DNA from: Acanthosepion lycidas
Taxonomy: Eukaryota > Mollusca > Cephalopoda > Sepiida > Sepiidae
Assembly: GCA_963932145.1 (NCBI GenBank)
Contig: OZ010613.1
Location: 41,036,581-41,100,580, forward strand
DNA: 64,000 nt
Reading direction: 5' to 3'
Position 1 is the stretch's first letter; each line of letters opens with the position of its first letter. A program made the translations under genes and the position numbers. Positions 1 through 10,879 of this stretch are shown here, one piece after another. A model generated the notes under the pieces. It made no database searches, was not told the DNA's origin, and was given only the letters and a program-made list of their open reading frames with translations.

Positions 1-872
1 TTTCAGTTGTAAGAAATGAGTATTTTTTTAATCAAAAACTATCAAAGATTTTTGCATGGCTGTATGTAGAATAGAAGACAAAAAATCAACCATAATCCCT
101 GAAACACTTATATCAACTTTTGGTGGAGTAAGAGTTATTTAATAAACATAGCTCTCCATCAAAGTGGCGGAAAATGATTAAAAACTGTCAGGCTTCGCTA
201 GCTATCTGGTAATTTTTCCAGGAAAAACTAATTGTTTTTCTATGGGATTAATGTTCACTATTTTTGAAGGGGTTGAGGACGTTCAGTATATTTGTTCAAA
301 GAATATGACCGTAAAGACAGAAGAAATGAATTAGCCGAGTGTGAGATTATTATAGCTATGGAAAGATTTACAAACAGACGCCAACCTGTTGAAGGCCAAG
401 TAAAATGCAAATTTCAAACACTTGGTTGCATTATATCAGACAATATTCTTAAACGGAAATATTTCTGATATGAAAATCAAAACAATCCTGAAATAAAAGA
501 ATATTAATGAAGGACAGTTAATTAATAAAATATACTTTTTTTAAAAATCAATATGTAAATTAGTTAAAGCTGAATAGTGATATCATCTAGACGTAGATAA
601 TATATAATTCAGATATTGGGCCATTAGCTTGCAAATTGCTATTCGTGGGAGAAGTTAGCTCCGATTTTGCATTCATTCATATAGAAAAGCATGTGGACTA
701 GCTTGAAACAGTTCCTTAAAAACTAAATCAACGCCTCTTTTGGTCACTCGATATTTTTTTCTGATATTATTTTCCATTTCTCAGATTGAAATATAGCCAA
801 TTATTCTACGAAATATAATAAAAATTGTTGTTAATCTGCAACGTGATAATGCCTGTCTGTGTGTAACAAAAA
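1..872. other. AT-rich segment, nothing recognised
   Basis: No open frame of note, no terminal inverted repeat and no tandem structure were recognised. It leads directly into the tRNA-headed repeat copy that starts near 873. It could be old transposon sequence too diverged to identify by eye. Confidence 0.4.
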
Positions 873-1205
873 TAATGATTTTTATAGATGGTCTGCTCAA
901 GCGCTGGATACGGATGAGAAGTTGAAACAGCAACTAAAACTAAGTTATCTCTCTTTGAACATTATTCTGGGCGTTTATAGGAATCCAAACTGAAAAATTC
1001 TGTCTGGATTTCTGGAATGAGGAGTTATCATTATTTGCACTATTTGCATTCGAACTATTGTCCTCATCTTTGTTGTTATCGATACGTTTCGGCCGTTGTG
1101 TCCTCCGGGCTTCATCAGGTCTATATTGATCTAGGTAACCTAAATTGAACCCTTTATTTAATCTACGTGGGTAGACTGTTCTCATTCCACTGCGCATGTC
1201 TAGGG
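873..1205 (-). mobile_element. Body of tRNA-headed 'GGCCGAAACG' repeat, copy H1
   Basis: Read on the minus strand this is the body of a dispersed repeat seen at least eight times in the window. The order is an AGTGGAATGAGAACAGTCTACCC segment (split here), an AATAAAGGGTT segment, CTGATGAAGCCC, a 13-nt spacer, GGCCGAAACG, then an AAGATGAGGACAATAG segment and a CAGAAATCCAGACAG segment. The 85-aa frame over it (940-1197) is a by-product and has no independent support. The matching tRNA-like head lies on the same strand at 1548-1619, separated by about 340 bp. The core resembles the CTGATGA..GAAAC pattern found in Penelope-like terminal repeats. No convincing stem I is visible, so self-cleavage is not claimed. 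Confidence 0.65.
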
Positions 1206-1369
1206 ATATCTTGTCTAGTTCTTATTTATTTTGAATTGTTATTTCTTCTCCCTTTTTATTTTTTAATATTTTATTTTGATAAAGTGAAAATATTATTTTG
1301 AAGAATGTCATTTTCTGATTATTTAGAAAAAAAAAAAAAATTCGGCAAACATGGACGTTCGTCCCCACA

Positions 1370-1480
1370 AAAAACAAAGTGTTAAAAGGACATCCCCCCC
1401 ACGACACCGGTTTTATTTTTAACTACACTTCAGCAGCGTTTATTATTTTTAAAGGCGATTATTAAAATTGTAATAAAACC
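1370..1480 (+). repeat. Dispersed repeat S, copy 1
   Basis: The stretch with 'GACACCG..TTATTTTTAACTAC.CTTCA..GCRGCGTTTATT' is shared with 37065-37150 and 59155-59235. Three copies spread over 58 kb mark it as an interspersed element. No ends or coding capacity were recognised. Confidence 0.45.
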
Positions 1481-1547
1481 TGTTTCTTCTCTAATTCTTA
1501 TTACTGCTCAGTTATTTTCCACCCTATTAACACTGAATCAATGTACA

Positions 1548-1619
1548 CAGGGATTGAACTCACAATCGCTCTGTCACCTTATTCACGAACCAACGCTTTA
1601 ACCCACTAGGCTATTGTGC
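1548..1619 (-). repeat. tRNA-like SINE head (A and B boxes), copy T1
   Basis: The minus strand shows a pol III A-box-like TAGCCTAGTGGG and a B-box-like GAGTTCAATCCC about 50 nt apart, inside a ~72-nt tRNA-like stretch. The same arrangement occurs at 42812-42876 and 52985-53064, each followed by the GGCCGAAACG body. That supports a tRNA-derived head of one SINE-like family. A clean cloverleaf is not evident, so I do not call it a functional tRNA gene. Confidence 0.6.
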
Positions 1620-1637
1620 TTATACAAGATATTTCTA

Positions 1638-2035
1638 GACATGACCAGTGGGACGAGAACAGTCTACCCCGTAGATTAAATAAAGGGTTTAGTTCTGAAT
1701 TTCTTTGTAGGTTACCCAGATCGATATGTACCTAATGAAGGCTGGAGGGCACAACGGCCGAAATATAGTGATAACAACAAAGATGAGGACAATAGTCCGA
1801 ATGTGAATAGTGATAAATCCTCATCCCAGAAATCCAGACAGAAAATTTCAATATGGATTTCCGTATGATATTTCTAGAATAATGTTCAAGGGGAGATAAC
1901 TTACTTTCAGTTGATGTTTCAACTTCCCATCCGTATCCAGCGTCTGGGCAGACCATCTTTAAAGATGGTTCAGCACAATAACATTTTAACACCCAGATCG
2001 ATGGACAAAACGGCCGAAACGTGAATAGTGTAAGT
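1638..2035 (+). mobile_element. Body of tRNA-headed 'GGCCGAAACG' repeat, copy H2 (headless)
   Basis: A plus-strand copy facing H1: GACGAGAACAGTCTACCCCG, AATAAAGGGTTTAG, CTAATGAAGGCTGG, CGGCCGAAATAT, AAGATGAGGACAATAGTCCG, and CCAGAAATCCAGACAG. A short extra fragment with ACGGCCGAAACGTGAATAGT follows at 1995-2035. H1 and H2 share further sequence downstream (the 'CGTATCCAGCG' stretch), so this repeat is longer than the core. The core has decayed here: CTGATGA has become CTAATGA. Confidence 0.6.
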
Positions 2036-2039
2036 AAAG

Positions 2040-3095
2040 CTGATAATGTCATTAATTTGTTACGAAGTGAAAATTTTAAGAATCCTGCCGTCTGAAAAGT
2101 TATTTGTACAAAATAAATGAGCTTGCAGATATTAGGATCAAATCTTTTTTTTTTTTTTTTTTTTTCTAACACAACTTGCCAATCTTGTAAACGCCTGAAT
2201 CTGATGTCGGCATTTAGAAATGTAATACTTTAACTTTTTAAAAGAATTTTTTGATTAAAAAAAGAAAAAGAAACCGTGAGAGACAGATGAATAAACGAGT
2301 AAAACAGTGCCCGTTTAAATCCCACTTAAGGTGGAGGGGGGTGTAAACTTATAAATATTCTTGAATAAAACTGAAACTCCTCCTTTTTAGCTTCTGAGCA
2401 AATCCGAAGGTTATAAACGGGAGACTCCTTCTGAGAGTGGTTCATAAATCAGGAATTGCTATTATCAGGCAATCTTCCAGATTTTATGGTGTCGGGAAGC
2501 CCATGCCAATCAATAGTCGTTGCTATCACACCCCGCCCATACGAAAAGCAACTCCTATCGAATCGCTAGAAGAATTCTAAGAAAGCTATTTATTTCGAAA
2601 TAATGAACATTAGATTTCTCTACAGGTTTATCTAATAAAAATAAAACCAGGCGATTTGTCAGCTAATCCGTCGACTGGTCGCTTTTATGACCACTTTTAC
2701 TGACTGAGGTACATTTTTTTTTTTTTTTTTTTTAATTTCTGTATTTCTTTTTAGACAAATTCTTATTGGAATATATTGCTTAAAGGTTAATGTTTCTTGA
2801 TTTTTACGACATTTTTGGCATCCATTCCGACTGTTTTAGTGACTCACAAATTGGTTCATTTTATGGATTGTTTTTTTTTTTTTTTTTTTTTTTTTGCTAA
2901 TGCCTCGATATCCCGGACTTTCAAAAAAAAAAAAAACTAAATTCTTTAAAAAAAAATCTTACACGATTACCAAATCACATTTTCTCTCACCGACGTAAAA
3001 AATTAAAACAAACAGACAAAAAACAACTCCACTTCCCAAAGAGAGAGAGAGAGAGAGAAAAAAAAAAAGGTTAAATCTTTTAATGTTTATAATAT
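2040..3095. other. AT-rich spacer with homopolymer runs
   Basis: Contains long T runs near 2144-2165, 2708-2734 and 2871-2896, and a short GA repeat at 3039-3058. No coding similarity was recognised. The T runs may be tails of decayed retroposons, but no retroposon body could be tied to them. Confidence 0.35.
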
Positions 3096-3098
3096 ATA

Positions 3099-3178
3099 TT
3101 AGGTTGGTGCAAAAATAATGTCGTTTTCTCACATATGTTACCATGTGAGAAAACGACATTTTTTTTTCACCAACCTAA
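3099..3178. mobile_element. MADE1-like mariner hairpin MITE, copy 1 (80 bp)
   Basis: Begins TTAGGTTGGTGCAAAA and ends CACCAACCTAA, the inverse. It folds almost completely into one hairpin around a CACATATGTTACCATGTG centre and is flanked by TA on both sides, the Tc1/mariner target duplication. The 80-bp length and first 16 terminal bases match what is known of human MADE1/Hsmar1 ends; that match is recalled, not searched. The 66-aa minus frame across it is a chance translation. Confidence 0.85.
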
Positions 3179-3589
3179 TAAATATGACGGATTAGCTTAT
3201 CAAATTGGCAATATTATTTTAAAGAATATTTCTACTTATTTAATTCTTATTTCTTATTTAATTATTTATTTCTTTTTCCTTGCTTAATTCCCCACCCCCT
3301 CGTTTTCTTTGATTTTCTTACATTCTTTAGCAGAGTGGTTCTCAGCCATTTTTGGTCGAATTCACCCTTTTCACCATAAAGCAGAATGCCATTCCACCCC
3401 TTTCTAAGATAGTCCGTTTCAAAATGCACATTCGAAATAATATGCGTAAATTATTTAAAAGACGTCATTCATTTCCATATTAGTACATGAACATTTACAT
3501 GGCGTTATTTTTATAGGGGAAGTTTACAAATTTAACAGGAACAGAAAAATATTGATGGAAGTTTAAACTTGGACAAATGTACAGTAGGT

Positions 3590-4150
3590 ACTTCCAAGGA
3601 AACGCAATGCCTAAGATGTAAAATGAATTTTTTAAAAAATGAAAAAAATCTTGAAGGTTTTATTTTAGTTTTAATTTCAAGCTAATAGATTAAATTTAAT
3701 ATTTCCAATAAGCAAAATACACTACTGTATCTCAAAACTAATTTACATTATTTTTTCTATAGCGGTCATAACTGTAAAAATCAGTTGATGAATATAGTGT
3801 AAACGCTTTTTTTTATATATAATTTTTAACCACACACACACACACACACAAAAATGAAATAAATATATCTTAAATATTCTCCGTAATCTGTTTTAGTGAA
3901 ATTTAGGCACTTTGGTTTTAAATTTACTATAGTTATTTTTTTTTTTATAATCTTGTGTAGAGACGTCCATATTTACGAAAATCGACACGTTTATACACAA
4001 ACAAAAACAATTTAAAATTCTTTTTAAAATATTGGTGGTCGTTGAATTGTAGTTAGCTTTTCCATTTATGATTAGTAAATTAAGTTTTTACATAATAAAC
4101 ACCTAAACCGTATAAATTAATATAGAATATTAAAAGATTTAAAACTTTAT
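3590..4150 (+). repeat. AT-rich dispersed repeat T, copy 1
   Basis: Shares landmarks in the same order with 5335-6085 and 37300-37700: AAATGAATTTTTTAAAA, TTTTAGTTTTAATTTCAAG, TTTAATATTTCCA, CAAAACTAATTTA, and AAAATCGACACG. An old multi-copy element of about 600-750 bp. No terminal repeats or coding capacity were identified. A CA microsatellite sits at about 3831-3850. Confidence 0.5.
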
Positions 4151-4209
4151 AAATTATTCTAATTAAAATTTAAAAAAAAAGGAAAATAATTCTTGTAAAA
4201 ATTAATTAT

Positions 4210-4580
4210 TCATCCAAATTTGTCATATAGAAATAAAGTATTGCTGCCGACACTTGAGATTGAACATAGATCGCCAGTGAGCGAACACAGTCTTGTATTT
4301 TGTTGATGTTATAAAGATTATCATTTCATTTCCAATCTCCGTTTTCGCTAATCCCCATTCAGTAACCCTTTCTATGTTACAACAATATTCATGATCGTTA
4401 TTGCAATATTTCGTTAAAGTTGTTAAGCTCAAATGTTCAACGATGCGACAAGGGAATTTCTACGGATATTTCATTGTCGTAGAACTCGCCATGACTTTAC
4501 TCAATCATTAACTTAAGAATTAAGATTCATCAGAAAATTTAAATAGGAAAACCGTGAAATTTTCACGGATCTTTCTAGTT
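4210..4580 (+). repeat. Dispersed repeat U (also at 4850, 10.9 kb and 16.7 kb)
   Basis: The 'TGTTGATGTTATAAAGATTATCATTTCATTTCC' landmark region recurs near 4900 and near 10935. The following part, ending in AAAACCGTGAAATTTTCACGG, recurs at 16680-16830. It is therefore a repeat found as full and partial copies. The copy at 10.9 kb runs into LINE coding sequence, so it may be an upstream portion of that LINE. Confidence 0.45.
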
Positions 4581-4589
4581 ACTTATAAA

Positions 4590-5090
4590 AACATATTATG
4601 GTTTTCAGAAAGTATTTCATCGTTATGAATTATGAGCCGATCAACCATGGCAGAAAGTTGAATGGCAGAAAATTGCATCTAGAATTAGTTTATCAACTCT
4701 TCTAGCCGACAGTGTATTGTTTAAAGAGTATTTAACGAAGTAATCCCATAAAGGATTATAAATTTCAAATGCAAGGTGAAGACAAACCTCTCATCAGCGT
4801 ACTAATACGTTGGGCACTATAGTAAGTGGGGGGTTAATATGCTAAGTAGTCCACCACTAGCAGTGGTTTACTTACTTCACACTGTTGGCAAGTATTGTAT
4901 TTTGTCGATGTTATAAAGATTATCATTTCATTTCCAATCTCTGTTTTGGTTATTCTTCATACATTCACATATTCTAGGTTACAACATTTTGTGGCAAAAT
5001 GCTATGTTTTAATGTCTGTCGCCTTCGATGTTTTCTGCTTGACATTATAAAAATTGTCTTTCCTGTTTAGGATTGCGCCTCTAGACCCTT
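4590..5090. repeat. Spacer containing a second partial copy of repeat U (4850-4980)
   Basis: 4850-4980 repeats the 'CACTAGCAGTGGTTTACTTACTTCACA' region and the TTATAAAGATTATCATTTC landmark of the 10.88-11.0 kb copy. The rest shows no recognised feature. Confidence 0.4.
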
Positions 5091-5300
5091 GTAATGTCCA
5101 CTCCAACTCTATACTTCTAACATCTTCTTATAAAATCTGAAATTTTATTTACTTTTTATTGATTTTTCCTCAATAGGAGTAGATAAGTTCATCTATCGTC
5201 CGGTGTACACTCCTCCCTATTCCTTTGAACAGGAGTAGAGGTTCATCCCTTGTTTCCTGTTTAGGACTCGGTTTTCGGCTCCTTCTGAAGTAGGGACCTC
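5090..5300 (+). repeat. Single copy of the 187-bp repeat family of 52.3 kb
   Basis: The landmarks TCTATACTTCTAAC, AGGAGTAGATAAG, CACTCCTCC and GAACAGGAGTAG match, in order, the tandem unit at 52333-52792. Related fragments appear in inverse orientation near 48800 and 49970. The unit therefore exists both singly and tandemly. Function unknown. Confidence 0.5.
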
Positions 5301-5334
5301 CAAAAAAACAAAAAAAAAAAAAATCACGATACCT

Positions 5335-6085
5335 ATCGTTCAAAATGAATTTTTTAAAATGAAAATTCTTTCTTGAAGCTTTCATTTTAGTTTTAATTTC
5401 AAGCTAATAAATTAAATTTAATATTTCCAGTTAGAAAAATGCTTTGGTGCATTTCAAAAACTAATTTAAATTGCCTGGATTATATTTATTTATTTATTTA
5501 TTTTTTTTTGCTAAAATAGCTGTTTAGTACCCTTTTTTAGTCATCTTTCATCGCAATGTAATTTACTTTATTAAAAAAAAAAAAAATCTTACAAAAATAA
5601 AATGTACTTTTCTGAAACTTTATTTGAGGGATATTAGCCGATTAATTAGCCGTATAATTAATCATATTTGGAACAAATATTATTTACTTTAGGCTTAAAA
5701 TATCGCAGAAATACATTTTTTTCACTCGACAGTAGCTGTATTTTTAACCCGACTATAGCTGTTTTGATGTGTTGACAGCCTGATGGCAGGTCTAATGTTG
5801 TTATACGGGGGCCTTATCTGTAAAATATAATTGCAGAAAATAACGTGAGTGCCTTTTTTATTTCATTTTGAAGTATTCAGTAATCTTTAAAATTTAGGAC
5901 AACGTTCTCCGTAATCTAATGTTTTATTGAATTTTAGAAATGTTACCTTTGACTATATTTATCGCCCTTATTTTCTGATAATGTCATTTACGGTTGTCCG
6001 TACTTACAAAAAATCGACACGAATATACACATAAAAAAATTAAAACTCTTTAAAAAATATTAGTGTCTGATGATTTGTATTAAGC
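5335..6085 (+). repeat. AT-rich dispersed repeat T, copy 2
   Basis: The longest copy of repeat T. It includes TTTCTGAAACTTTATTTGAGG and ATATTAGCCGATT, which recur at 37590-37640, 37860-37895 and 38150-38185. No transposon ends recognised. Confidence 0.5.
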
Positions 6086-7255
6086 TTTTCTAAAACAATA
6101 GCCTCCTTAATATATATAATTTATAAAAGCAATGTTATATAACCATTGCCTTTTTATTTGTCTTTCCTAAATCTGGGTTATTGAAATATTGACACGCGTA
6201 TAACACTATGGCTGATGGAAAATGAATGCAGATAAGTCAAGCATTGGATATTATACTTATTTAGGTTTTATGAAAAGAATTAATGGAAACTAGTTTGAAA
6301 GTAGAAGTCAAATAAACCAGAGTTATATCCCTTGATAGACCCTTTGTCATTTTATACTTAATTAAAAATTCCTTGGAAACCAATAGCGTGGCTAGGCTGG
6401 AAATTAATTTTATTTTTCATGTTAGAGAATTTCAAATGTATTACATTCAGAACACTTGTTTGATAACAACCCGTTTTGTTTTGATTTATATACAGGGACC
6501 AGATCATTACAAAATATATTTTTCAGCGAAAGATCACAGTAGACTCCGATTTTCTAACCTACGCCATTTATAAGGCACAAATAACCTATCGTAAGGAACA
6601 GCACCAAATGAAATAGAAAAACCACAATTACCCAAGTGTAGAGGGTGTGCTTACATTGGAAATTCTCTTTCGTTTTTACAGAGATTCGAAAACCTGCCTT
6701 TGACATCAATTTGAAATGCGCGTCAGTTTCAGTTACTAATCACGTCACAAGCTTGAGATAATTACTAACACTTTGTGAATACTATTAACAAATTTGGTAT
6801 AGGAGATAAGCACACGGAACATAGGATAGTTTACGCTAGAGATAGTTTCCCACAACACCGCAAGTTTCTACAGTACCAACATATTCACCAAAGAACGTGG
6901 GTCATTTTCTTAAGCAGCCTCGTCAGATCGTGACTTCCATATGGATAGCATATACGGCAGCCCGTTCGTTTAGAAATACATAAACTATCAGCTATATACA
7001 AACGTTTTCTCAGATCAATGGTTAAGAAGGATTTCAAACGAATATCTCCTCTAGGTTTTAATGATAACAATCCATTATCAGATCTTACAGACTGGCGCTG
7101 GAGAATCAAAAAGAAATACTTTTATTAAATAGCGAAAACAAGAGCCCATTAAGACTTCCAAGACCAGTAACAACTACAATGGATGCCACATGTAACTAGA
7201 AGGGAAAATAATTATATAATCAAGATGCCTACTTTTCACATTACCTTAAATAAAT
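6086..7255. other. No recognised feature
   Basis: Short open frames exist at 6373-6573 (+) and 6885-7109 (-), but neither shows a motif I recognise. Composition is less repetitive than the surroundings. It may be unique intergenic sequence or an old retroelement. Confidence 0.3.
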
Positions 7256-7532
7256 CGTTTGGAAGAGTAGAAGGGAAAAAAAGCAACTAAAAAGATGAAA
7301 GAATTACTAGTTAAAAATTGAAAAATAGCTGACAATAAATCGTCTGATAAAACTTCAAGATAATTTTACTACAAGTGTAAATAAAGCAAGCAAATTAAAT
7401 ATGAAAGACATACTAGTCAAAAATTAATAAAGGCGGACAACAATTTATCTAATAAAAATTCAAAATAATATTACTAAATGTGTAAATAAAGCAAACAAAA
7501 TAAAGATGAAAGAAATACTAGTTATTATTATT

Positions 7533-7596
7533 ATAATGTCGTTTTCTCACATCGTAACATATGTGAGAAAACGACAATATTTTTGCACCAACCTAA
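7533..7596. mobile_element. MADE1-like MITE, copy 2 (left end lost)
   Basis: Retains AATGTCGTTTTCTCACAT, the internal hairpin and the right end TTTTGCACCAACCTAA, but lacks the first ~16 bp of the left terminus. Sits in the 105-bp satellite. Confidence 0.75.
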
Positions 7597-7650
7597 TAAT
7601 AATTAATAATGGATGACAATGCTTCATCGAATAGATTCAAGATAATATTA

Positions 7651-7730
7651 TTAGGTTGGTGCAAAAATAATGTCGTTTTTTGGCGTTCAACTTTATGTAA
7701 GAAAACGACATTATTTTTGCACCAATCTAA
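7651..7730. mobile_element. MADE1-like MITE, copy 3 (80 bp)
   Basis: Begins TTAGGTTGGTGCAAAA, ends TTTGCACCAATCTAA, and is flanked by TA on each side. Its centre (GGCGTTCAACTTTATG) differs from copies 1 and 2, so it is an independent insertion into the same satellite. Confidence 0.85.
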
Positions 7731-8194
7731 TACTAATTACTACATGTCTAAATAAATGAATTAAAAGGAAAATGAAAGAAATCCTAGTCAAAAATTAATA
7801 ATGGTTGACAATTCTTCATCTAATAAATATACAGGATAATGTTACTCCAAGTGTAAATAAAACAATTTAAACGAAGGTGAAAGAAATAGTAGTCGAAAAT
7901 GAATAATGGTTGTTGCAGGAAGCACCACTGTTGATGATTCATTCGACAGCTTCTCAAAATAGATCTTCGGGCGTGCACCATTCTTCATATTTAGCTTTCC
8001 GTCTGATTGAAGGCAAAATGGAACAAAGTGTTGTATGACGTGGATCAGACAAAACATAGCCTCTTCAAAATCCAGTCTACAATTTGGAAACTGGGAACCT
8101 CTTGTACCAACAACAAATTAAAGAAAATATCGTAAAAGTCGTTGAAGTACTGGAGACAACTTCAGAGAAAGTTTTCTTCAAAATAAATCCATCT

Positions 8195-8865
8195 GCTTTG
8201 GAAAAGATGCCCTGGAAAAATTGTACGAGCTCATAATGGAGAATAGTTGAGAGACAGAAATTCTATTGAAGCGATTATAGCACCAGCAATCAAGAACCTA
8301 TACTAGCAGCAAACGACATGCATACGGATAGAAATTGAGTTCAGCAGTAAAAAGTAAAGGGGCATAAGAAAAGGATGTCTCTTCTCACCGGACTTATTCA
8401 AACTATACAGCAAAGTGATTCTGAGAGAACTAGAAGTCCTACCAAGATTTATTATTGGCTGCCTCAATCTTAACAACGTAAGGTACGCAGATGACACAGT
8501 GTTGATACCGTAGACCGAACATGTGAGTAACGTCGAGGTTTTGGAGAAAATGGAAACAAAAAGGAGACTAATACTTAACATCAGGAAGAGACAGTTGAAA
8601 TTTCTGGGGCACATAACGAGGAAAGACGGCTTGGAAAATCTGATACTCACGGAACAGATAGAGGGCAAGAGGGACAGAGGAAAACAACGCGTAAGATAAT
8701 TAGTGAACGTGAGTAAATGGTTGGCGGCTTAGCGGGGAGAATAACAGAAAGAGGAAGTTTATTAAGAGCTACAAAGTACAGGAAGTTGTGGAGAGACATG
8801 ATCGCCTACGTCCTGAGTGGGTATATATTTCATATATGTTCGGTGTTCGTATCTTTGTCTTTGAT
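8195..8865 (+). pseudogene. LINE reverse-transcriptase fragment (YADD) with 3' ORF end
   Basis: Reading + frames with shifts: DALEKLYELIMEN, then NLY.QQTTCIRIEIEFS, then RGIRKGCLFSPDLFKLYS followed by VILRELE, then NLNNVRYADDTVLIP. YADD is the catalytic motif of non-LTR reverse transcriptases. After an internal deletion come VLEKMETKRRLILNIRKR, LKFLGHITRKDGLENL and a GKRDRGKQR stretch. A further frame at 8717 gives LLRATKYRKLWRDMIAYV, the usual end of this ORF type. Stops and frameshifts show it is dead. The same 3' region recurs on the minus strand at 61058-61264. I place it in an endonuclease-encoding LINE lineage (RTE or jockey-like), exact clade uncertain. Confidence 0.8.
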
Positions 8866-8949
8866 TTTATCAGAATGTATGTCGAAACCAACGGTTTTTT
8901 TTTTTAGAATTTTCAATGAATACTCGTTCTCCAGCTTCCTTATTTTACC

Positions 8950-9595
8950 CTAACGTCTATTTCATTCTTCTACATCTCCTCCTTCTCCTCTTCTTCATCT
9001 CCTCCTTCCCCTCTTCTTCATCTCCTCCTCCTCCTCTTCTACATCTCCTCCTCCTCTTCTACATCTCCTCCTCCTCCTTCTTCTACATCTCCTCCTCCTC
9101 TTCTACCTCTCCTCCTCCTACTCTTCTACATCACCTCCTCTTCCTCTTCTACATCACCTCCTCTTCCTCTTCTACATCTCCTCCTCGTCTTCATCTCCTC
9201 CTCGTCTTCATCTCCTCCTCCTCTTCTACATCTCCTCCTCCTTCTTCTTCTAAATCTCCTCCTTCTCCTCTTCTTCATCTCCTCCTCATCATCATCTTCT
9301 ACCTCTCCTCCTCCTACTCTTCTACATCACCTCCTCTTCCTCTTCTACATCACCTCCTCTTCCTCTTCTACATCTCCTCCTCGTCTTCATCTCCTCCTCG
9401 TCTTCATCTCCTCCTCCTCTTCTACATCTCCTCCTCCTTCTTCTTCTACATCTCCTCCTTCTCCTCTTCTTCATCTCCTCCTCCTCATCTTCTACATCTC
9501 GTCCTCCTCTTCTACATCGCCTCCTCCTCTTCTTCATCTCCTCCTCCTTCTTCTACTTCTACTACTACTACTACTACTATTACATTTAATTCTTC
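8950..9595. repeat. Polypyrimidine (TCC/TTC/TAC) minisatellite
   Basis: An almost pure pyrimidine + strand built from CTCCTC, CTTCTAC and ATCTCC blocks. A longer block is duplicated with a 196-bp offset (9103 versus 9299). The 245-aa Ser/Pro/Leu frame is a translation of the repeat and is not accepted as a gene. Such tracts can adopt triplex (H-DNA) structure. Confidence 0.85.
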
Positions 9596-9639
9596 TGTTT
9601 CTTTAACGTCTTCGTTTACATCTATTTTTAATATTAATA

Positions 9640-9725
9640 CAGGATGTCCATAAAGTTCGCGTGCACTTTAAAAAAATTATAACTTCATTTGTATTTGCGA
9701 TAGAAATAATCTGTAAAAAGGATTA
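9640..9725. mobile_element. CAGGGTGTCC-type mariner MITE, half copy M0
   Basis: Matches the first ~85 bp of the complete element at 10371-10741: CAGGATGTCCATAAAGTTCG through ATTTGCGATAGAAATAATCTG. The rest is missing and replaced by the duplicated block that begins at about 9727. Confidence 0.7.
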
Positions 9726-9726
9726 T

Positions 9727-10368
9727 TTGTGTTACATATTTTATTTAACGCATTCTTAGTTGTATTTTTTTTTAATGTCCTTTTTATCAAATAAAATTTG
9801 GTGAGGCGCGAGCAAATTTTCATTCCCAAAAATGGGAGCCAAAGAAAAAAGAGGTTGGGAATCACTGCCTAAGCAGATCCTGGTATGTTTTTTTTTTTTT
9901 CTTTTTTTCTTTTAATCATTTCAATTTCTTTGTAGTTCGTTCTTGCATCATTTGGAGCAGTAGAATCAAGAATTTAACATTTGATATTTTCCTTATCTAA
10001 AACATTAACATCGGGTTTTTGTGCTTCAATGACATAATCTCTCTGGATTAAGAAATCACAGACTCTCTTGTGAATGTCATTTTCTAACACTGCTTCTTTT
10101 TTTTTTTACACTGAAGCCAAATTTACGGCATAATTCAAAATGGATTCTCTTAACAATCCAATCATATTGTCGCTTATATTATTCGTGCGTCAATCATTAT
10201 TATAGACATTTGAGATTTTTGGCGAGGGAAAAGTAAATACTCGCTGAAAAATTTACTAATTTATTTTCTAAAAATTAATTTATTAACTTCTAAAATATTT
10301 TAAAAATGTTATCGTTATCTTACGTGGCCATTCCTGAAACATCAATCTGTCTGGTCTGTTATTTTTTA
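9727..10368. repeat. ~640-bp duplicated block, copy A
   Basis: Near-identical over its length to 14441-15093, 4.7 kb away. It contains, in order, a hAT-like right end (GGTTGGGAATCACTG at about 9853-9868) and, on the minus strand, a LINE C-terminal stretch. A complete M-type MITE abuts its right edge and a half copy abuts its left edge. Confidence 0.8.
9880..10210 (-). pseudogene. LINE C-terminal (restriction-like endonuclease type) fragment, copy A
   Basis: Minus-strand reading parallels the better preserved copy at 14620-14960: a HFELCRKFGF-like stretch, then VLENDIHKRVCDFLIQRDY, EAQKPDVNVLDK, and further on a DSTAPNDAR-like stretch. The [RK]PD...D arrangement resembles the C-terminal endonuclease of R2-like non-LTR elements. 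It is interrupted by stops. Confidence 0.6.
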
Positions 10369-10370
10369 TA

Positions 10371-10741
10371 CAGGGTGTCCATAAAGTTCGTGTGTACTTT
10401 AAAAAATTTTTTTATAACTTTATTTATATTTGCGATAGAAATAATTTGTAAAAAGGATTAAAAAGAAGTAAATCTATATTTTTTAAGGGTTTATTGAAAT
10501 TTCATTGAAGTTTCCACATGTCCTCCATCATTAGCAATACAAACGGTAATATGATTTTGCAATTCACGGAAAACATTTGCCAACTGATTTACAGTAATGC
10601 TGGAAATCACATTAGTTATTTTAGCTATACTTAAAACTAGGTACATTAAACTTTATCATATTTTTTACAGATTATTTCTATCGCAAATACAAATAAAGTT
10701 ATAAATATTTTAAAGTGCACCCGAACTTTATGGACACCCTG
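10371..10741. mobile_element. CAGGGTGTCC-type mariner MITE, complete copy M1 (371 bp)
   Basis: Terminal inverted repeats of roughly 80 bp (CAGGGTGTCCATAAAGTTCG ... CTTTATGGACACCCTG) and TA target duplications. The interior, read on the minus strand, encodes FRELQNHITVCIANDGGHVE, the kind of ending seen on some mariner/Tc1-like transposases. It looks like a deletion derivative that kept the transposase tail. Confidence 0.85.
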
Positions 10742-10879
10742 TATTAGGATTGTTTTATACATTTACTTCTTTATACCAACAATTTTGTGGTTATTACGGA
10801 AGATTGCCAGCTACCCTTTTCGAATCTCCAGCAACTTCCCCAGTATTCGAGCATGCCCCAGCATTGTCGTCTAAGTAGT

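Larger units (their letters stand above)
7260..7910 (+). repeat. ~105-bp tandem repeat, about five units, hosting two MITEs
   Basis: The unit carries AAGATGAAAGAAATACTAGT, CAAAAATTAATAATGG, GACAAT.CTTCATCTAATAAA, and TAATATTACT..AGTGTAAATAAA. Unit starts near 7292, 7399, 7503, 7768 and 7875 give spacings of about 104-107 bp once the two inserted MITEs (7533-7596 and 7651-7730) are removed. Confidence 0.6.

Noticed and set aside
940..1197. 85-aa frame 'DEARRTQRPKRIDNN...' shared with other copies
   Set aside because: The same peptide-like phrase appears at several H copies because the nucleotide repeat is conserved. Frames are broken in most copies and have no known domain.
1548..1619. Functional tRNA gene
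   Set aside because: Boxes are present but the acceptor and anticodon stems do not pair convincingly, and the same head precedes repeat bodies elsewhere.
4541..4575. CCGTGAAATTTTCACGG hairpin as a terminator or regulatory hairpin
   Set aside because: The same hairpin sits in a repeat copy at 16.8 kb, so it is part of a dispersed element. Rho-independent terminators are not relevant in this genome type.
8916..9653. 245-aa Ser/Pro/Leu-rich frame
   Set aside because: It is a translation of the polypyrimidine repeat; all three frames are open there and no non-repeat domain exists.
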